A DNA stretch of 45,087 bases, taken from positions 1 through 45,087 of the IMG/VR virus record IMGVR_UViG_3300044699_000065; one strand, written 5' to 3'. The position numbers and the translations under genes are program-made. Numbering within the stretch: position 1 is the first letter of the stretch; every line of letters begins with the position of its first letter. The DNA comes from a virus. Shown here one piece after another: positions 19,601 to 28,612 of the stretch. The notes below the pieces were generated by a model. It was not told the DNA's origin and did not search any database. It was given only the letters and a program-made list of their open reading frames with translations.

Positions 19601-22600
19601 TCCGCAATCCGATCGTGCGGATCCGGTTCAACTCCCGCCTCACCGCGGACGGCCGGCGCATGCTGTTCCTCGAGGAGGTCCAGACGCCGCAGCCGCAAGA
19701 GTTCGCGAAGATGCCGGCGCTCCTGCAGAAAAACTGGCGGCCGATCGCGTTCAAGTGGGCGCTCCGCTACGCCGTCGATAACGGCTTCGCGGTGCTCGGC
19801 TGGACCACCGGCGCGCAACAGGCCGCGCGGTATTCCCTCGAGAAGGAAGTGAAGGGGATCGAATGGGGCGAGCCGACCTCGAGCCCGTCCCAGAAGGCCG
19901 CCGCGCGCGCGTACGTCAATATCACGATGATCCGCGGCACAGCGATCGGGGTTTTATGTCGGCGCCGATGGCCGGATCCTCGAGGGCGATGCCTCCGCGC
20001 AGGCGGAAGCCTGGGCCGGCGCGCCGCTCGAAAACGTGATCGGGGAAAACGCTCGCGGAGAAGATTCTCGCCGAGCCCGACGGCACGATCGCCGGGGAAG
20101 GCCTGAAGATCGGCGGCGAAGGCCTCGCGCGCCTCTACGATGTCGATTTCAAAAACGTCGTGAACGCGATCGGGAAAAAGTACGGCGCGAAGGTCGAGGG
20201 TGTGGCGATGGATATGCCGCACGCGGGCCGGTCCGTCGCCGAGCTGGACGCGGATATGAAGGAAACGCGCGAGTACGGCTTCGAGGCGGTGCAGGATCCC
20301 GACGAGCGCGAGCGGTATATACAGAGTCGCATTGCTGAGTTGCAGCGTCAGCGCGACATCGCGCAGGCGCTCGAGGCCGCCGGCGGTCTCGAGCAGCCGG
20401 CCGTCACGATCACGCCGGAGCTCGCGACGGCCGTCAGCGGCGGGCAAGCGCTCTTCCAAGCCGCGCGCGACGATCGTCGCGGCAGCCTCCGGTTCGGGCC
20501 CGATCGGCAATTCACGCTCTCGCTGTTCGCGAAGGCGGACCTCTCGACGTTCCTGCACGAAAGCGGGCATTTCTTCCTCGAGGTGTTCGGCGACACCGTC
20601 GACCGCCTGCGCGCGCTCGATCCGGCGACGCTCGTCGACACGCAACGCCGGCTGATCAGCGACTACGACGGCCTCCTGGCGCACCTGGGCGTCGCCTCCC
20701 GGGGCGAGCTCGGGACGGCGCAGCATGAAACATTTGCGCGGACGTTCGAGGCGTACCTGATGACGGGCCAGGCGCCGAGCCTGGCGCTCCGGTCGACGTT
20801 TGCGACGTTCCGCTCGTGGCTCGTCGGGATTTACAAGTCGCTCCGCGGGCTCAACGTCGAGCTGAGTCCGGCGATCACCGGCGTGCTCGATCGGCTGCTC
20901 GCGACCGATCAGGCGATCGCGGAGGCCGAGGCGGAAGGCGCCTATACGCCGCTGTTCACCGACGCGCGGTCGGCCGGCATGAGTGACGCGCAATTTGCGC
21001 TCTACCGCGAGACCGTCGCGCAGGCCTCGACGAGGGCGCAAGAGATTCTCCAGACGAAGCTCCTCGCCGAAGTCGAGCGCGTGAAGACGGCGCGCTGGCA
21101 TGAGGAGCGCGAGGCGATCCGGACGACGGTCGAGGCCGAGCTCCATCGGTCGCCGGTGTATGTCGCGCTGAGTGCGATCCGATCGGGCACGGCGCCGAAT
21201 GGCACGTCTTTAACCGAGGGCGATCCCGAGCCGATGCCGCTGTCGCGCCAGGCGATCGTCGACGAGTTCGGCGCCGGCCGGCTGAAAACGCTCCCGCGGC
21301 CGTATGTCTACCGGAGCGCCGGCGGGCTCACGCCGAGCCAGGCCGCCGAGCTCTTCGGGTTCTCGAGCGGCGACGCGCTGCTCACGGCGATCGCCGCGGC
21401 GCCGCCGCTCGCGACCGCAATTAAAGACGAGACCGATCGCCGGATGACGGCCGCTCATCCGTCGATGCTGCTCGATGGCACGCTGCACGAGAAGGCGCTC
21501 GCCGCGCTGGCGAACGACTCCCGCGGCGCCGTCATCCGCGCCGAAATGAAGGCGCTCGCCGAGCTCCGCCGGACGGTCGCGCCGCACGAGGCGCTCGTGC
21601 AGCAGCGGGCCGATCAGGCGCACGCGTACGAGACCCGCTGGCTGGATGCCGAGCGCAAGCTGACGCAGGCGATCGCCGCCGGCAAGCACGCGAGCGAGAT
21701 TGACGCGCTCGAGGACGAAGTCGCGAACCTGAAACGGAAGGCGCGCGGCGGGCCCGCGGTGATTGCCGGCGCGATTCCGCCGGTGAGTCTGATCGAGGCT
21801 GCGGCGGTCGACCGGATCGCCGGCCTGCGGATCGCCGACATCAAGCCGGCGCTGTATTGGTCCGCGGCGCGCCGCGCGAGTCAGAGCGCGATTGACAATG
21901 CCGCGCGCCAAGATTTCGATGCCGCGATCACGGCGCAGCAGCAGCAGCTCCTCAACCTCGCGCTCTATCGGCACGCGACCGATGCGCTCGCGGACGTCGA
22001 GCAGCGCGTCGCCGCGGCGAAGGCGCTCGGCACGCCGGCCGCGCGCAAGCGCCTCGGCCTGCGCGACGCCGCGGACCTGGCGCAAGTCGACGGCGTGCTC
22101 GATCGCTATCAGTTTACGGAGGTGAGCGGGAAGGCGCTCGCGCGGCGGATCTCGCTCCGCGCCTGGGCGGACGCGAAGGCGAAGGCCGGGTTTGCGATCG
22201 ATCTGCCCGACGAGGTGCTCGACGACGCGCGCCGCGTGCATTACAAAGAGCTCACGTATGACGAGCTCGTCGGCGTCACCGACGGCCTGGCGCAGATCGT
22301 CCATGTGTCGCGGCAAAAGAACACGCTCGCCAAGATGCAGGACCTCGCCGACTTCACCGCGGCGCGCGATCGCCTGCTCGCGTCGATCCTCGCGCACACG
22401 AAAGCAACGAAGGCGCCGCTCGAGTTCCGGGGCGTCGACCTGGCGCGGCAAAAGGTCGCGATGGGGTTCGCGGCGCACCGCAAGATCGCGCTCCTCGCGC
22501 GCGCGATGGACGGCCACGAGGACGGCGGGCCGATGTGGGCGCTCGTCAATGTGTTGAACAATGCCGCGAACGCGCAGCAGGAGCGGAACAAGGTCGAGGG

Positions 22601-24474
22601 CAAGGCCTATTTCGCGATCCTCGAGCGCTACTATCCGGGCCGGCAGCTCGGGCTCCTGAAGCAGAAGGTCTACATTCCCGGGATTGATGGCAGCCTCTCG
22701 CTCGAGGGGCGCCTGGCCGTCGCCTTGAACTACGGATCGCAGCAGGGGCGCGATCGGCTGACGAACGATCCGACGCGCAAGTGGTCCGCGGCCGGCGTGC
22801 GCGCGGTGCTCGAGACCCTCACCAAGCGCGATTGGGATTTCGTGCAAGCGACCTGGGATTTTAACGATCGCTTCTGGCCGGAGATTGCGGCGAAGCAGGA
22901 GCGCGTCGTCGGCGTCGCACCGGACCGCGTGATCCCGCTCGAGGTCGATACCAAGTTTGGCCCGTACCGCGGCGGCTACTATCACCTCGCCTATGACCCG
23001 GATCTGAATCCGGGCGCCGCCGGCCACGAGACCATCGCGGCCGCGACGCTGAACATGGCGGCCGGGTACGTGCGGGCGACGACGCGGCGCGGCCATACGA
23101 AGGCGCGCGTCGATGGCGTCCAGCTCTCGGTCAAGCTGAACCTGAGCGTCGAGTTTGCGCACATCGCGGAAGTCATTCACGACCTGACTCATCACGAGGC
23201 GCTCCGCGACGTGACGCGCCTCCTGCGCGATCCGAAGATTGCGCGCGCGATCTACGAGACCCGCGGGCCGGCGGTGTATCGGCAATTCACGACCGCGCTC
23301 GAGGACATCGCACGCGGGACGAACGTCACGCAGAATTTTATCGACAAGGCGGCAACGTGGATGCGCACCGGCACGCAGGTCGCGGCGCTCGGCTGGTCGT
23401 TCTGGACGACGTTTGCAGCAGCCGCTCGGGCTGTTCAACGGCATGAGCCGCGTCGGCGGGAAGGATGGCGTCGCGGTCGGCGTGAAGTATGTGACCCGCG
23501 GCCTCGGGCGCTGGCTCAAAGACGCCGCGACGATGCAGCATACCGTCGCGTGGATTACCGAGAAGTCGCTCCTGATGAAGCATCGCACCGACACCGGCAC
23601 GCAGGACCTCGCCGATCTCCGAACCGCGCTCAAGCGGCCGGGCGGCTGGTTCGATACGCTCGTGCGCACGGTGAGCCGCGACACCCTCACGCAGCAGGCG
23701 ATCCTCGATAGTTACCTCTGGATGATCGGCCTCGGGCAGCGCGTCGCGGACGTGCCGACCTGGCTCGGCGCCTACGAAAAGGCGATGGATCAGGACGCCG
23801 AGGGGCGCGAGCTCGAGGCGCACGAGGCGCGCGCCGTCGCGCTCGCCGATCAGGCGGTGCTCGACAGCCAGGGCGGCGGGCAGATCAAGGACCTCGCCGC
23901 GGTGCAGCGCGGCGGGGGCGCCGCGAAGGCCTGGCTCGCGTTCTACAGCTACGGCAATACGGTGCTCAACGCGACCGCGGACGTCGCCGGGCAGACCAAT
24001 TTCAAATCGCCGGCGGCCGTCGCGACGTTCCTCGGGCATCTCTCGCTCCTCTATCTCTTGCCGGCGCTCGGCACGGTGACGCTCGGTCGGCTCCTCGGCC
24101 GGCGCGGCGGCGCCGATGACGATCCGGAGGCGTTCCTCGTCGACGTCGGCCAGGAAGTCCTCTCGAGCGCGATGAATGGCGTCGTGCTCCTGCGCGAGCT
24201 CACGCAGCTCGTCGGCGATGGGACGCGCGGCTACGCCGGGCCGTCGGGCGCGCGGTTCATTCAGACGCTCTATCAGCTCGCCGCGCAAGTGAAGCAGGGC
24301 GAGGCTGACGAGGGGCTCTGGAAAGCGGCGAACGCCGCCGGCGGCATCCTCTTCCGGTATCCCTCGGCGCAAGTGCAGCGGACGATCGACGGCTGGATCG
24401 CGCTGGATGAAGGCCGCACGACGAATCCCGGCGTGCTTCTCGTCGGGCCGGCGCCGGCGCGGCAGGCGAACTAA
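13620..24474 (+). CDS. Giant polyvalent ejected protein (ART-like, zincin-like, LPD-type domains; 13 frameshifts)
   Basis: ATG 13620 follows TAG directly. Thirteen inferred single-base indels (extra bases near 13686, 13762, 13921, 14254, 15527, 15808, 18499, 19952, 20043, 23412; lost bases near 16373, 17163, 19566) break it; ignoring them the frame chains exactly to TAA 24472-24474, ~3615 aa. Visible parts: Ala/Gly-rich hydrophobic segment ~200-330; ADP-ribosyltransferase-like motif at ~1132 (AYHGSPHEFEKFSLHAIGTG, GWGLYFA); a second substrate-type segment ~1470 (YYHQTAAAAVEAI); a module with GWTTGAQQAARY ~2060; a zinc metallopeptidase motif ~2310 (FLHESGHFF = HExxH, with ETFARTFEAYLMTG downstream as possible third ligand); long helices; and a C-terminal ~380-residue LPD38-like block (RTGTQVAALGWSFWTTF). 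This matches the polyvalent proteins described by Iyer, Aravind and colleagues, injected early to alter the host. Enzyme activities are predicted from motifs only. Confidence 0.75.
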
Positions 24475-25412
24475 TGCCACGCGACAAACGCCAAAAGCCC
24501 GGCCTCCGGTTTCCGCTCCATTACGCGGACGGCTCGAAGGTGATCCTGCCGGGCGGCGGGAGCGGCGGCGGGGTCGGGCCCGCGGGCCCGCCTGGGCCGG
24601 CTGGGCCGATCGGACCCTCGGGCGGGCCGGCCGGGCCGGCCGGACCGACGGGCGCGACCGGGGCGACGGGCGCGACGGGGTCCGCGGGGGGCGCCTGGCG
24701 CGACCGGCGCGGCGGGTCCGACCGGCGCCACGGGGCCGACCGGCGCCACGGGTGCGACGGGCGCCGCCGGCGCGGCGGGGGCGCCTGGCGCAACCGGCGC
24801 TACGGGCGCGGCCGGCGCGGACGGCCTGAGCCCGTTTGTGCCGTGGAGCACGATCACGGCGCCAGTCGATGCCGATTTCGCCTGGGTGAATCAGGGCAGC
24901 GCGGTCGTCGATACGACCTTCGGCGGGATCCATTTGAGCTGTCCGCGGAGGCGAGCGGCGGCTTTCACATCCGGAAAAAGGCGGCGCCGGCGACGCCGTA
25001 CACGATCACGGCGGGCTTTATTCCCGATCCGCTCATCTCGAATTTTCATACGGTCGGGCTCTGTTTTCGGGACGCCGGCGGGAAGCTCGGCACGTTTAGC
25101 CTGCAAGGGTATGACGGCGCGATTCCTGGCCTGAACATCGGCGCGCACAAGTACAACTCGCCGACGAGCTACAGCGGGACGTACCTGAGCCGCGGGTACA
25201 GTCCGGGGGCCCTGCTCTGGCTCCGGATTGCGGACAACGGCACGAATCGGATCTGCTCAGTCTCGGGCGACGGCGTGCACTGGCGCGTGTTCCACACGAT
25301 CGGCCGGACGGATTTCCTCACGGCGACCGAAGTCGGGTTTTTTCTCGACGTGACGGATTCCGGCGTCCTGCACGGCACGGGCATTACGCTGGTGTCGTGG
25401 CTGCAAGCGTAA
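24474..25412 (+). CDS. Collagen-like tail fiber (two frameshifts)
   Basis: ATG overlaps the previous TAA (TAATG). One extra G near 24696 (in a run of six) and one lost base near 24936 (GGATCCATTTGAGC) put the middle in another frame; joined, 312 aa ending at TAA 25410-25412. Residues ~1-35: basic start and GGG linker. ~35-120: about 27 Gly-X-Y triplets (GPAGPPGPAGPIGPSG, then GATGATGATG), a collagen-like trimeric shaft. ~120-312: a globular end (LSPFVPWSTITAPVDADFAW, GLCFRDAGGKLGTFSLQGYD, WLRIADNGTNRICSVSGDG, HTIGRTDFLTATEVGFF) that looks like a jellyroll domain measuring one-dimensional 'spectrum-like' short beta strands, typical of fiber tips. Likely host binding. The triplet shaft could also slip naturally, but both breaks are single bases. 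Confidence 0.75.
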   Translation: MPRDKRQKPGLRFPLHYADGSKVILPGGGSGGGVGPAGPPGPAGPIGPSGGPAGPAGPTGATGATGATGSAGGAWRDRRGGSDRRHGADRRHGCDGRRRRGGGAWRNRRYGRGRRGRPEPVCAVEHDHGASRCRFRLGESGQRGRRYDLRRDPFELSAEASGGFHIRKKAAPATPYTITAGFIPDPLISNFHTVGLCFRDAGGKLGTFSLQGYDGAIPGLNIGAHKYNSPTSYSGTYLSRGYSPGALLWLRIADNGTNRICSVSGDGVHWRVFHTIGRTDFLTATEVGFFLDVTDSGVLHGTGITLVSWLQA

Positions 25413-25437
25413 ATCGCGTAAAAAAGGAGTGTGTCTT

Positions 25438-25623
25438 ATGCTGATGCCCTTACTGCTCGCGCTCTCGCAAGTCGGCGTGATCGTGTTAGTGCTCGTCCTG
25501 TTCCTGCTCTTCGGCGGCGGCGGCTACTACGCCGGCGGCGAGCGCGGGCCCTACTATGCCGGCGGCGGCGTGGGTCTCGTGCTGATCATCCTCCTCGTGC
25601 TCTACCTTCTCGGGGGGTTCTGA
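25438..25623 (+). CDS. Small two-TM glycine-rich membrane protein (DUF3309-like), possible holin
   Basis: 61 aa from ATG 25438, with AAAAAGGAG 8 bases upstream; a GTG at 25429 overlaps that site. Hydrophobic residues ~8-23 (VGVIVLVLVLFLLFGG), a Gly/Tyr loop with GGYYAGGERGPYYAGGG, then VGLVLIILLVLYLLGGF. The Tyr-Gly loop followed by a Leu/Ile helix ending in GG resembles DUF3309-type bacterial membrane peptides. In this position (after the fibers, next to another TM protein) a holin role is possible but not shown. Confidence 0.7.
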   Translation: MLMPLLLALSQVGVIVLVLVLFLLFGGGGYYAGGERGPYYAGGGVGLVLIILLVLYLLGGF

Positions 25624-25634
25624 AAGGACAGTCA

Positions 25635-26198
25635 ATGGATACCTCAACCTTAAGCGGCGGCGTACTGATCGCGGCGATCGCGACGGCGCAGATTCTCCTC
25701 CTCGCCGCGATGCAATCCTGGGCGGCCGCGCGCAAGGATAAGCGCGACGCGGAACGGAAGAGCCTCGAGAAGCAGGAGGATTACGCGCGCCAGGACGTCG
25801 TCGCCGAGCGGGTGACGACGGCCGCGAAGCAAGCCGCTGAAGCCGCGCGCCTGCTGGTGACAGCGAACGAGGAGGCGAAGCTGCGCACCGACGAGGTCGC
25901 GCGCCTGGCGGCGACCTCGCAACGGAAGACCGTCGAGGCGCTCGCGAAGATCGATGAACAAACGCAAAAGATTCACACGCTCGTTAATTCCGACATGACG
26001 GCGGCGCGCACGAACGAGCGCGATACGCTGGTCCGGCTGCTCGCGGCGCTCCGGAAGGTCGACGGCGGCACGCCGGGCGAGCTCGAGGAGCTCGTGAAAG
26101 TGGAGAAGCGGATCGAGGAGCTCGGGATCATCCTCGCGGATCGCCTGGCGGCGCAGAACGTCGTCGACGCGCAGGCGAAGAGCGCGCGGATCGTGTGA
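25635..26198 (+). CDS. Single-TM coiled-coil protein, possible holin/spanin-type accessory
   Basis: 187 aa, AAAGGA 5 bases before ATG 25635. One N-terminal membrane segment (residues ~8-27, GGVLIAAIATAQILLLAAMQ) followed by a long charged coiled coil (KDKRDAERKSLEKQ... AAKQAAEAARLL... TNERDTLVRLLAALRKV... LEELVKVEKRIEEL). The topology (short N-terminus out or in, large helical cytoplasmic or periplasmic part) resembles i-spanin or holin-associated proteins, but there is no specific motif. Residues 8-47 and the last ~20 codons are duplicated in the patchwork block at 26210-26666. Confidence 0.75.
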   Translation: MDTSTLSGGVLIAAIATAQILLLAAMQSWAAARKDKRDAERKSLEKQEDYARQDVVAERVTTAAKQAAEAARLLVTANEEAKLRTDEVARLAATSQRKTVEALAKIDEQTQKIHTLVNSDMTAARTNERDTLVRLLAALRKVDGGTPGELEELVKVEKRIEELGIILADRLAAQNVVDAQAKSARIV

Positions 26199-26209
26199 TG
26201 GAAAAATAA

Positions 26210-26666
26210 AGTAGGCTCGAAGGGCATGGCAGCGGATCAGATCTGTCGCCGCGGCGGCTTGAGCGCGCTCCTTCTCGCGCTCCTCGCCGCGGCGTGTGTC
26301 TCGAGGCCCTTGCCGCCGCCGGTGATCCTGCCGCCGCCGGTGCAGGTCGGCGATGCCGTCTTCGATTACGTCACCGTCCACTCGCCGCGCGACGAGGAAT
26401 GGCCGCGCAAGGCGCACGACGCGATGGATATTCGCGACGGCTTCGAGAATAACGGGAAGCCGTTTCCGGGCGTGCAAGGCGGCGTACTGATCGCGGCGAT
26501 CGCGACGGCGCAGATTCTCCTCCTCGCCGCGATGCAATCCTGGGCGGCCGCGCGCAAGGATAAGCGCGACGCGGAACGGAAGAGCCTCGAGAAGCAGGCG
26601 CCTGGCGGCGCAGAACGTCGTCGACGCGCAGGCGAAGAGCGCGCGGATCGTGTGATGGAAAAATAA
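26210..26666 (+). repeat. Patchwork duplication of three neighbouring gene segments
   Basis: A net 457-bp insertion flanked by a 68-bp direct repeat (26142-26209 = 26599-26666). Inside, in order: 26211-26352 copies 26702-26843 (142 bp); 26351-26478 copies 27646-27773 (128 bp, one synonymous mismatch at 26468, G for T); 26478-26598 copies 25656-25776 (121 bp); then 26599-26666. All copies are in the same orientation; junction overlaps are 0-2 bases. Removing 26210-26666 restores a simple arrangement in which the TM-coil gene is followed by the lipoprotein gene. Could be a replication template-switching event or an assembly/amplification chimera. Confidence 0.9.
26226..26666 (+). CDS. Chimeric ORF made by the patchwork: lipoprotein signal + barrel fragment + TM coil
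   Basis: 146 aa open frame created by the duplication. Residues 1-42 equal the lipoprotein start at 26717 (lipobox LAAAC, Cys24, then Pro-rich linker); 43-84 equal residues 311-352 of that lipoprotein; 85-124 equal residues 8-47 of the 25635 protein (TM segment and first coil turns); the last 22 residues are out of frame relative to their source. The first two junctions both keep the source reading frames. If real and expressed, it would be an outer-membrane or periplasmic lipoprotein with a second membrane segment. It may equally be a non-functional by-product or an assembly artefact. It carries the same upstream bases from 26211 as the parent gene, so the same weak ribosome site. Confidence 0.45.
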   Translation: MAADQICRRGGLSALLLALLAAACVSRPLPPPVILPPPVQVGDAVFDYVTVHSPRDEEWPRKAHDAMDIRDGFENNGKPFPGVQGGVLIAAIATAQILLLAAMQSWAAARKDKRDAERKSLEKQAPGGAERRRRAGEERADRVMEK

Positions 26667-26681
26667 TCTTTAGATCTAGCA
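26661..26681 (+). promoter_or_regulatory. 21-bp element shared with 42046-42066, upstream of lipoprotein gene
   Basis: Exact 21-bp match to 42046-42066. It contains ATAATCTTTAGATCTAGC, including the 8-bp palindrome TAGATCTA. Weaker likeness continues downstream (TCGGATC...GTGCCC here, TCGGGTC...GTGCCC there). Both copies lie 35-40 bases before the start of an accessory gene, in A/T-rich sequence unlike the surroundings. A promoter or regulator site is the simplest reading, but no clear -35/-10 pair is visible. Confidence 0.55.
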
Positions 26682-26716
26682 GGTCGGATCAGGCGTGCCC
26701 TGTAGGCTCGAAGGGC

Positions 26717-28216
26717 ATGGCAGCGGATCAGATCTGTCGCCGCGGCGGCTTGAGCGCGCTCCTTCTCGCGCTCCTCGCCGCGGCGTGTGTCTCGAGGCCC
26801 TTGCCGCCGCCGGTGATCCTGCCGCCGCCGGTGCAGGTCGGCGCCGTCGGGATCACCGTCACGCCGGCGATCGCCGACGTCACGGTGCACGTCGGGCCGA
26901 CGAGCTGCCTCACGAACGGCGACGGGAAAGCCTATTGCGTGCCGGTGCCCGTCGGCACGTATGTCCTCACCTTCTCCGGCATTGACCTCGAGCGCTACGC
27001 GGTCGCCGCCGAGGCGGCCGTCATGGCGACGGTCACCGCCGGCCAGAATACCGAGGTTGTCGCCGCGTACCGCCGGCTGCAGACCGCGGCGGTGTTCGCC
27101 GGCCGGATCCGGCGCGCCGGCCGCCTGTTTCAGACGGAATTCGGCGTGCCGTGGTCGTGGAATTTCGCGACCGAATTCCTCCTGCTTAACGATTACCTCG
27201 ACGGCGGACCGCGGGCGATCGACGCGGTGCTCGACGACATCATCGCGGCCAGGCAGAACGGCGTCCGCATTATCGGGATGGCGCATTGGATCCCGATCAA
27301 CGAGCGGGGCTCGCCGGAATTCCGCCCGAGCACGTACGGCGATCGCTACTTCACCGGCCTGAGCGCGCTCGCCGATTACCTGCAGAGTCGCGGCCTGTAC
27401 TTTGAGTTTACGGCCCTGGCGGATACGCCGTACACGATGCCCGAGCCGCGCGATCAGCGCGCGTTCATTGAGCGCGTCGCCGGCATCCTCTCGAGCAAGC
27501 CGAACGCCTTCCTCGAACACTGTAACGAGCCGTACGACACCGATAACCGCTGCGGTGAGGTGATCGCGCTGGGGCGCGCGCCGGGCTCGGTGCTGCAGGC
27601 GAGCGGCAGCGACGGCGTGCGCGAGCTCAGTGATCGCTACGTGCTCGATGCCGTCTTCGATTACGTCACCGTCCACTCGCCGCGCGACGAGGAATGGCCG
27701 CGCAAGGCGCACGACGCGATGGATATTCGCGACGGCTTCGAGAATAACGGGAAGCCGTTTCCTGGCGTGCAAGTGCCGCTCGTGCTCGACGAACCGATCG
27801 GCGCCGCGGACGTGGCGAACCCGGGCAAGCGCGCGAGCGATCCGAACCTCTTCCGGCAATACGGCGCCGCCTCGGTCCTGTTCGGATCGGGCGCGACGTT
27901 TCACAGTAACGACGGCGTCGCGACGCGGCCGTTCTCCGCCACGCAGAAGGCGGCACAGGTCGCCTTTAGCGTCGGCGTCAATGCGATTCCGGCCTCGGTC
28001 TCGACCTGGCGCTACAACCGCGGCGGCCTGAGCGGCATGCCGATCGCTCACAGTGACGAGCTCGCGCTCCGGACCTTCGCGAAAATGCAGGGCCCGGTCG
28101 CGTATGTCGTGGTGATCGGCCGTCAGCCGGGCTGGCGCCTCATTCTCGAAAACGGCTATTCCTGCGCGCCGCTCGTACCCGAGGGCGACGTGCTCATCTG
28201 CGAGCGCGCGGCGTAA
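26717..28216 (+). CDS. Lipoprotein with glycoside-hydrolase-like TIM barrel
   Basis: 499 aa. Residues 1-24 are a lipoprotein signal (RRGGLSALLLALLAAAC, lipidated Cys24), then a Pro-rich stretch (PLPPPVILPPPVQ), a small Ig-like domain ~43-120 (VTVHVGPTSCLTNGDGKAYC, VPVGTYVLTFSG), and a barrel from ~130. The barrel shows the clan GH-A pattern: strand-end NEP with Glu271 as candidate acid/base and LDEP with Glu359 as candidate nucleophile; GVPWSWNFATEF opens it and TALADTPYTM lies on a mid strand. Related phage and bacterial barrels share 'NEP' and 'NDEPMGA' signatures. Substrate unknown. As a lipoprotein it would sit in the host envelope, where it could change surface glycans, act in lysis, or block superinfection. 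Upstream lies the 21-bp shared element. Confidence 0.75.
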   Translation: MAADQICRRGGLSALLLALLAAACVSRPLPPPVILPPPVQVGAVGITVTPAIADVTVHVGPTSCLTNGDGKAYCVPVPVGTYVLTFSGIDLERYAVAAEAAVMATVTAGQNTEVVAAYRRLQTAAVFAGRIRRAGRLFQTEFGVPWSWNFATEFLLLNDYLDGGPRAIDAVLDDIIAARQNGVRIIGMAHWIPINERGSPEFRPSTYGDRYFTGLSALADYLQSRGLYFEFTALADTPYTMPEPRDQRAFIERVAGILSSKPNAFLEHCNEPYDTDNRCGEVIALGRAPGSVLQASGSDGVRELSDRYVLDAVFDYVTVHSPRDEEWPRKAHDAMDIRDGFENNGKPFPGVQVPLVLDEPIGAADVANPGKRASDPNLFRQYGAASVLFGSGATFHSNDGVATRPFSATQKAAQVAFSVGVNAIPASVSTWRYNRGGLSGMPIAHSDELALRTFAKMQGPVAYVVVIGRQPGWRLILENGYSCAPLVPEGDVLICERAA

Positions 28217-28247
28217 ACCGTCAACCTTTGGGAGCGTGACTTACCGT

Positions 28248-28604
28248 ATGGCGAAATTCAAGTTTGACCTCACGAAAATTTTCCAGCTCTTGCCGATCAT
28301 TATGGCCGGCGTCGACGAGGCCGAAACCCTCTTCGTAAAGCATCCGGGCGAAACGCCGGCGGAGAAGGCCGCGCGCAACGCGCAGCAGAAGAGCCATGTG
28401 ATGAACCTCGTGGCGCTCACGGTGGCCGGCACGAACACCGCCGCCGGCAAAGTGCTGTTGGATCCGGTGATGTCGGCGATCGCGGCCGACAACCTGATCG
28501 ATGGCGTCGTCGCCGCGGCGAAAGTGCGGCCGCCGAAACCCGTGGCGGAGGTGCTGCCGTCCGCGGCGCTGGGACAATTATCGGCGCCGCCGCGGAAGGC
28601 CTGA
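28248..28604 (+). CDS. Small phage protein, unknown
   Basis: 118 aa from ATG 28248; GGGAG lies about 14 bases upstream and a GTG at 28236 would overlap it, so ATG is preferred. An amphipathic helix (KFKFDLTKIFQLLPIIMAGVD), a linker, then helices with HVMNLVALTVAGTN and LLDPVMSAIAADNLIDGVVAA. Proteins of this shape are frequent next to lysis genes of temperate podophages, but I know no function. First gene of a compact cluster running to 30148. Confidence 0.65.
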   Translation: MAKFKFDLTKIFQLLPIIMAGVDEAETLFVKHPGETPAEKAARNAQQKSHVMNLVALTVAGTNTAAGKVLLDPVMSAIAADNLIDGVVAAAKVRPPKPVAEVLPSAALGQLSAPPRKA

Positions 28605-28612
28605 GTCCCGTC

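Noticed and set aside
24540-24830. CRISPR-like or other DNA repeat array in the collagen region
   Set aside because: The periodicity is the 9-base Gly-X-Y coding repeat of a collagen-like shaft; there are no spacers.
10560-24940. Programmed frameshifting at all the breaks
   Set aside because: Twenty sites with mixed +1 and -1 direction, no common slippery motif beyond short G/C runs, and confinement to one block make error or damage far likelier.
26142-26843. Diversity-generating retroelement, as in phage BPP-1
   Set aside because: The repeats here are exact multi-source copies without adenine-specific changes, and no reverse transcriptase is encoded in the window.
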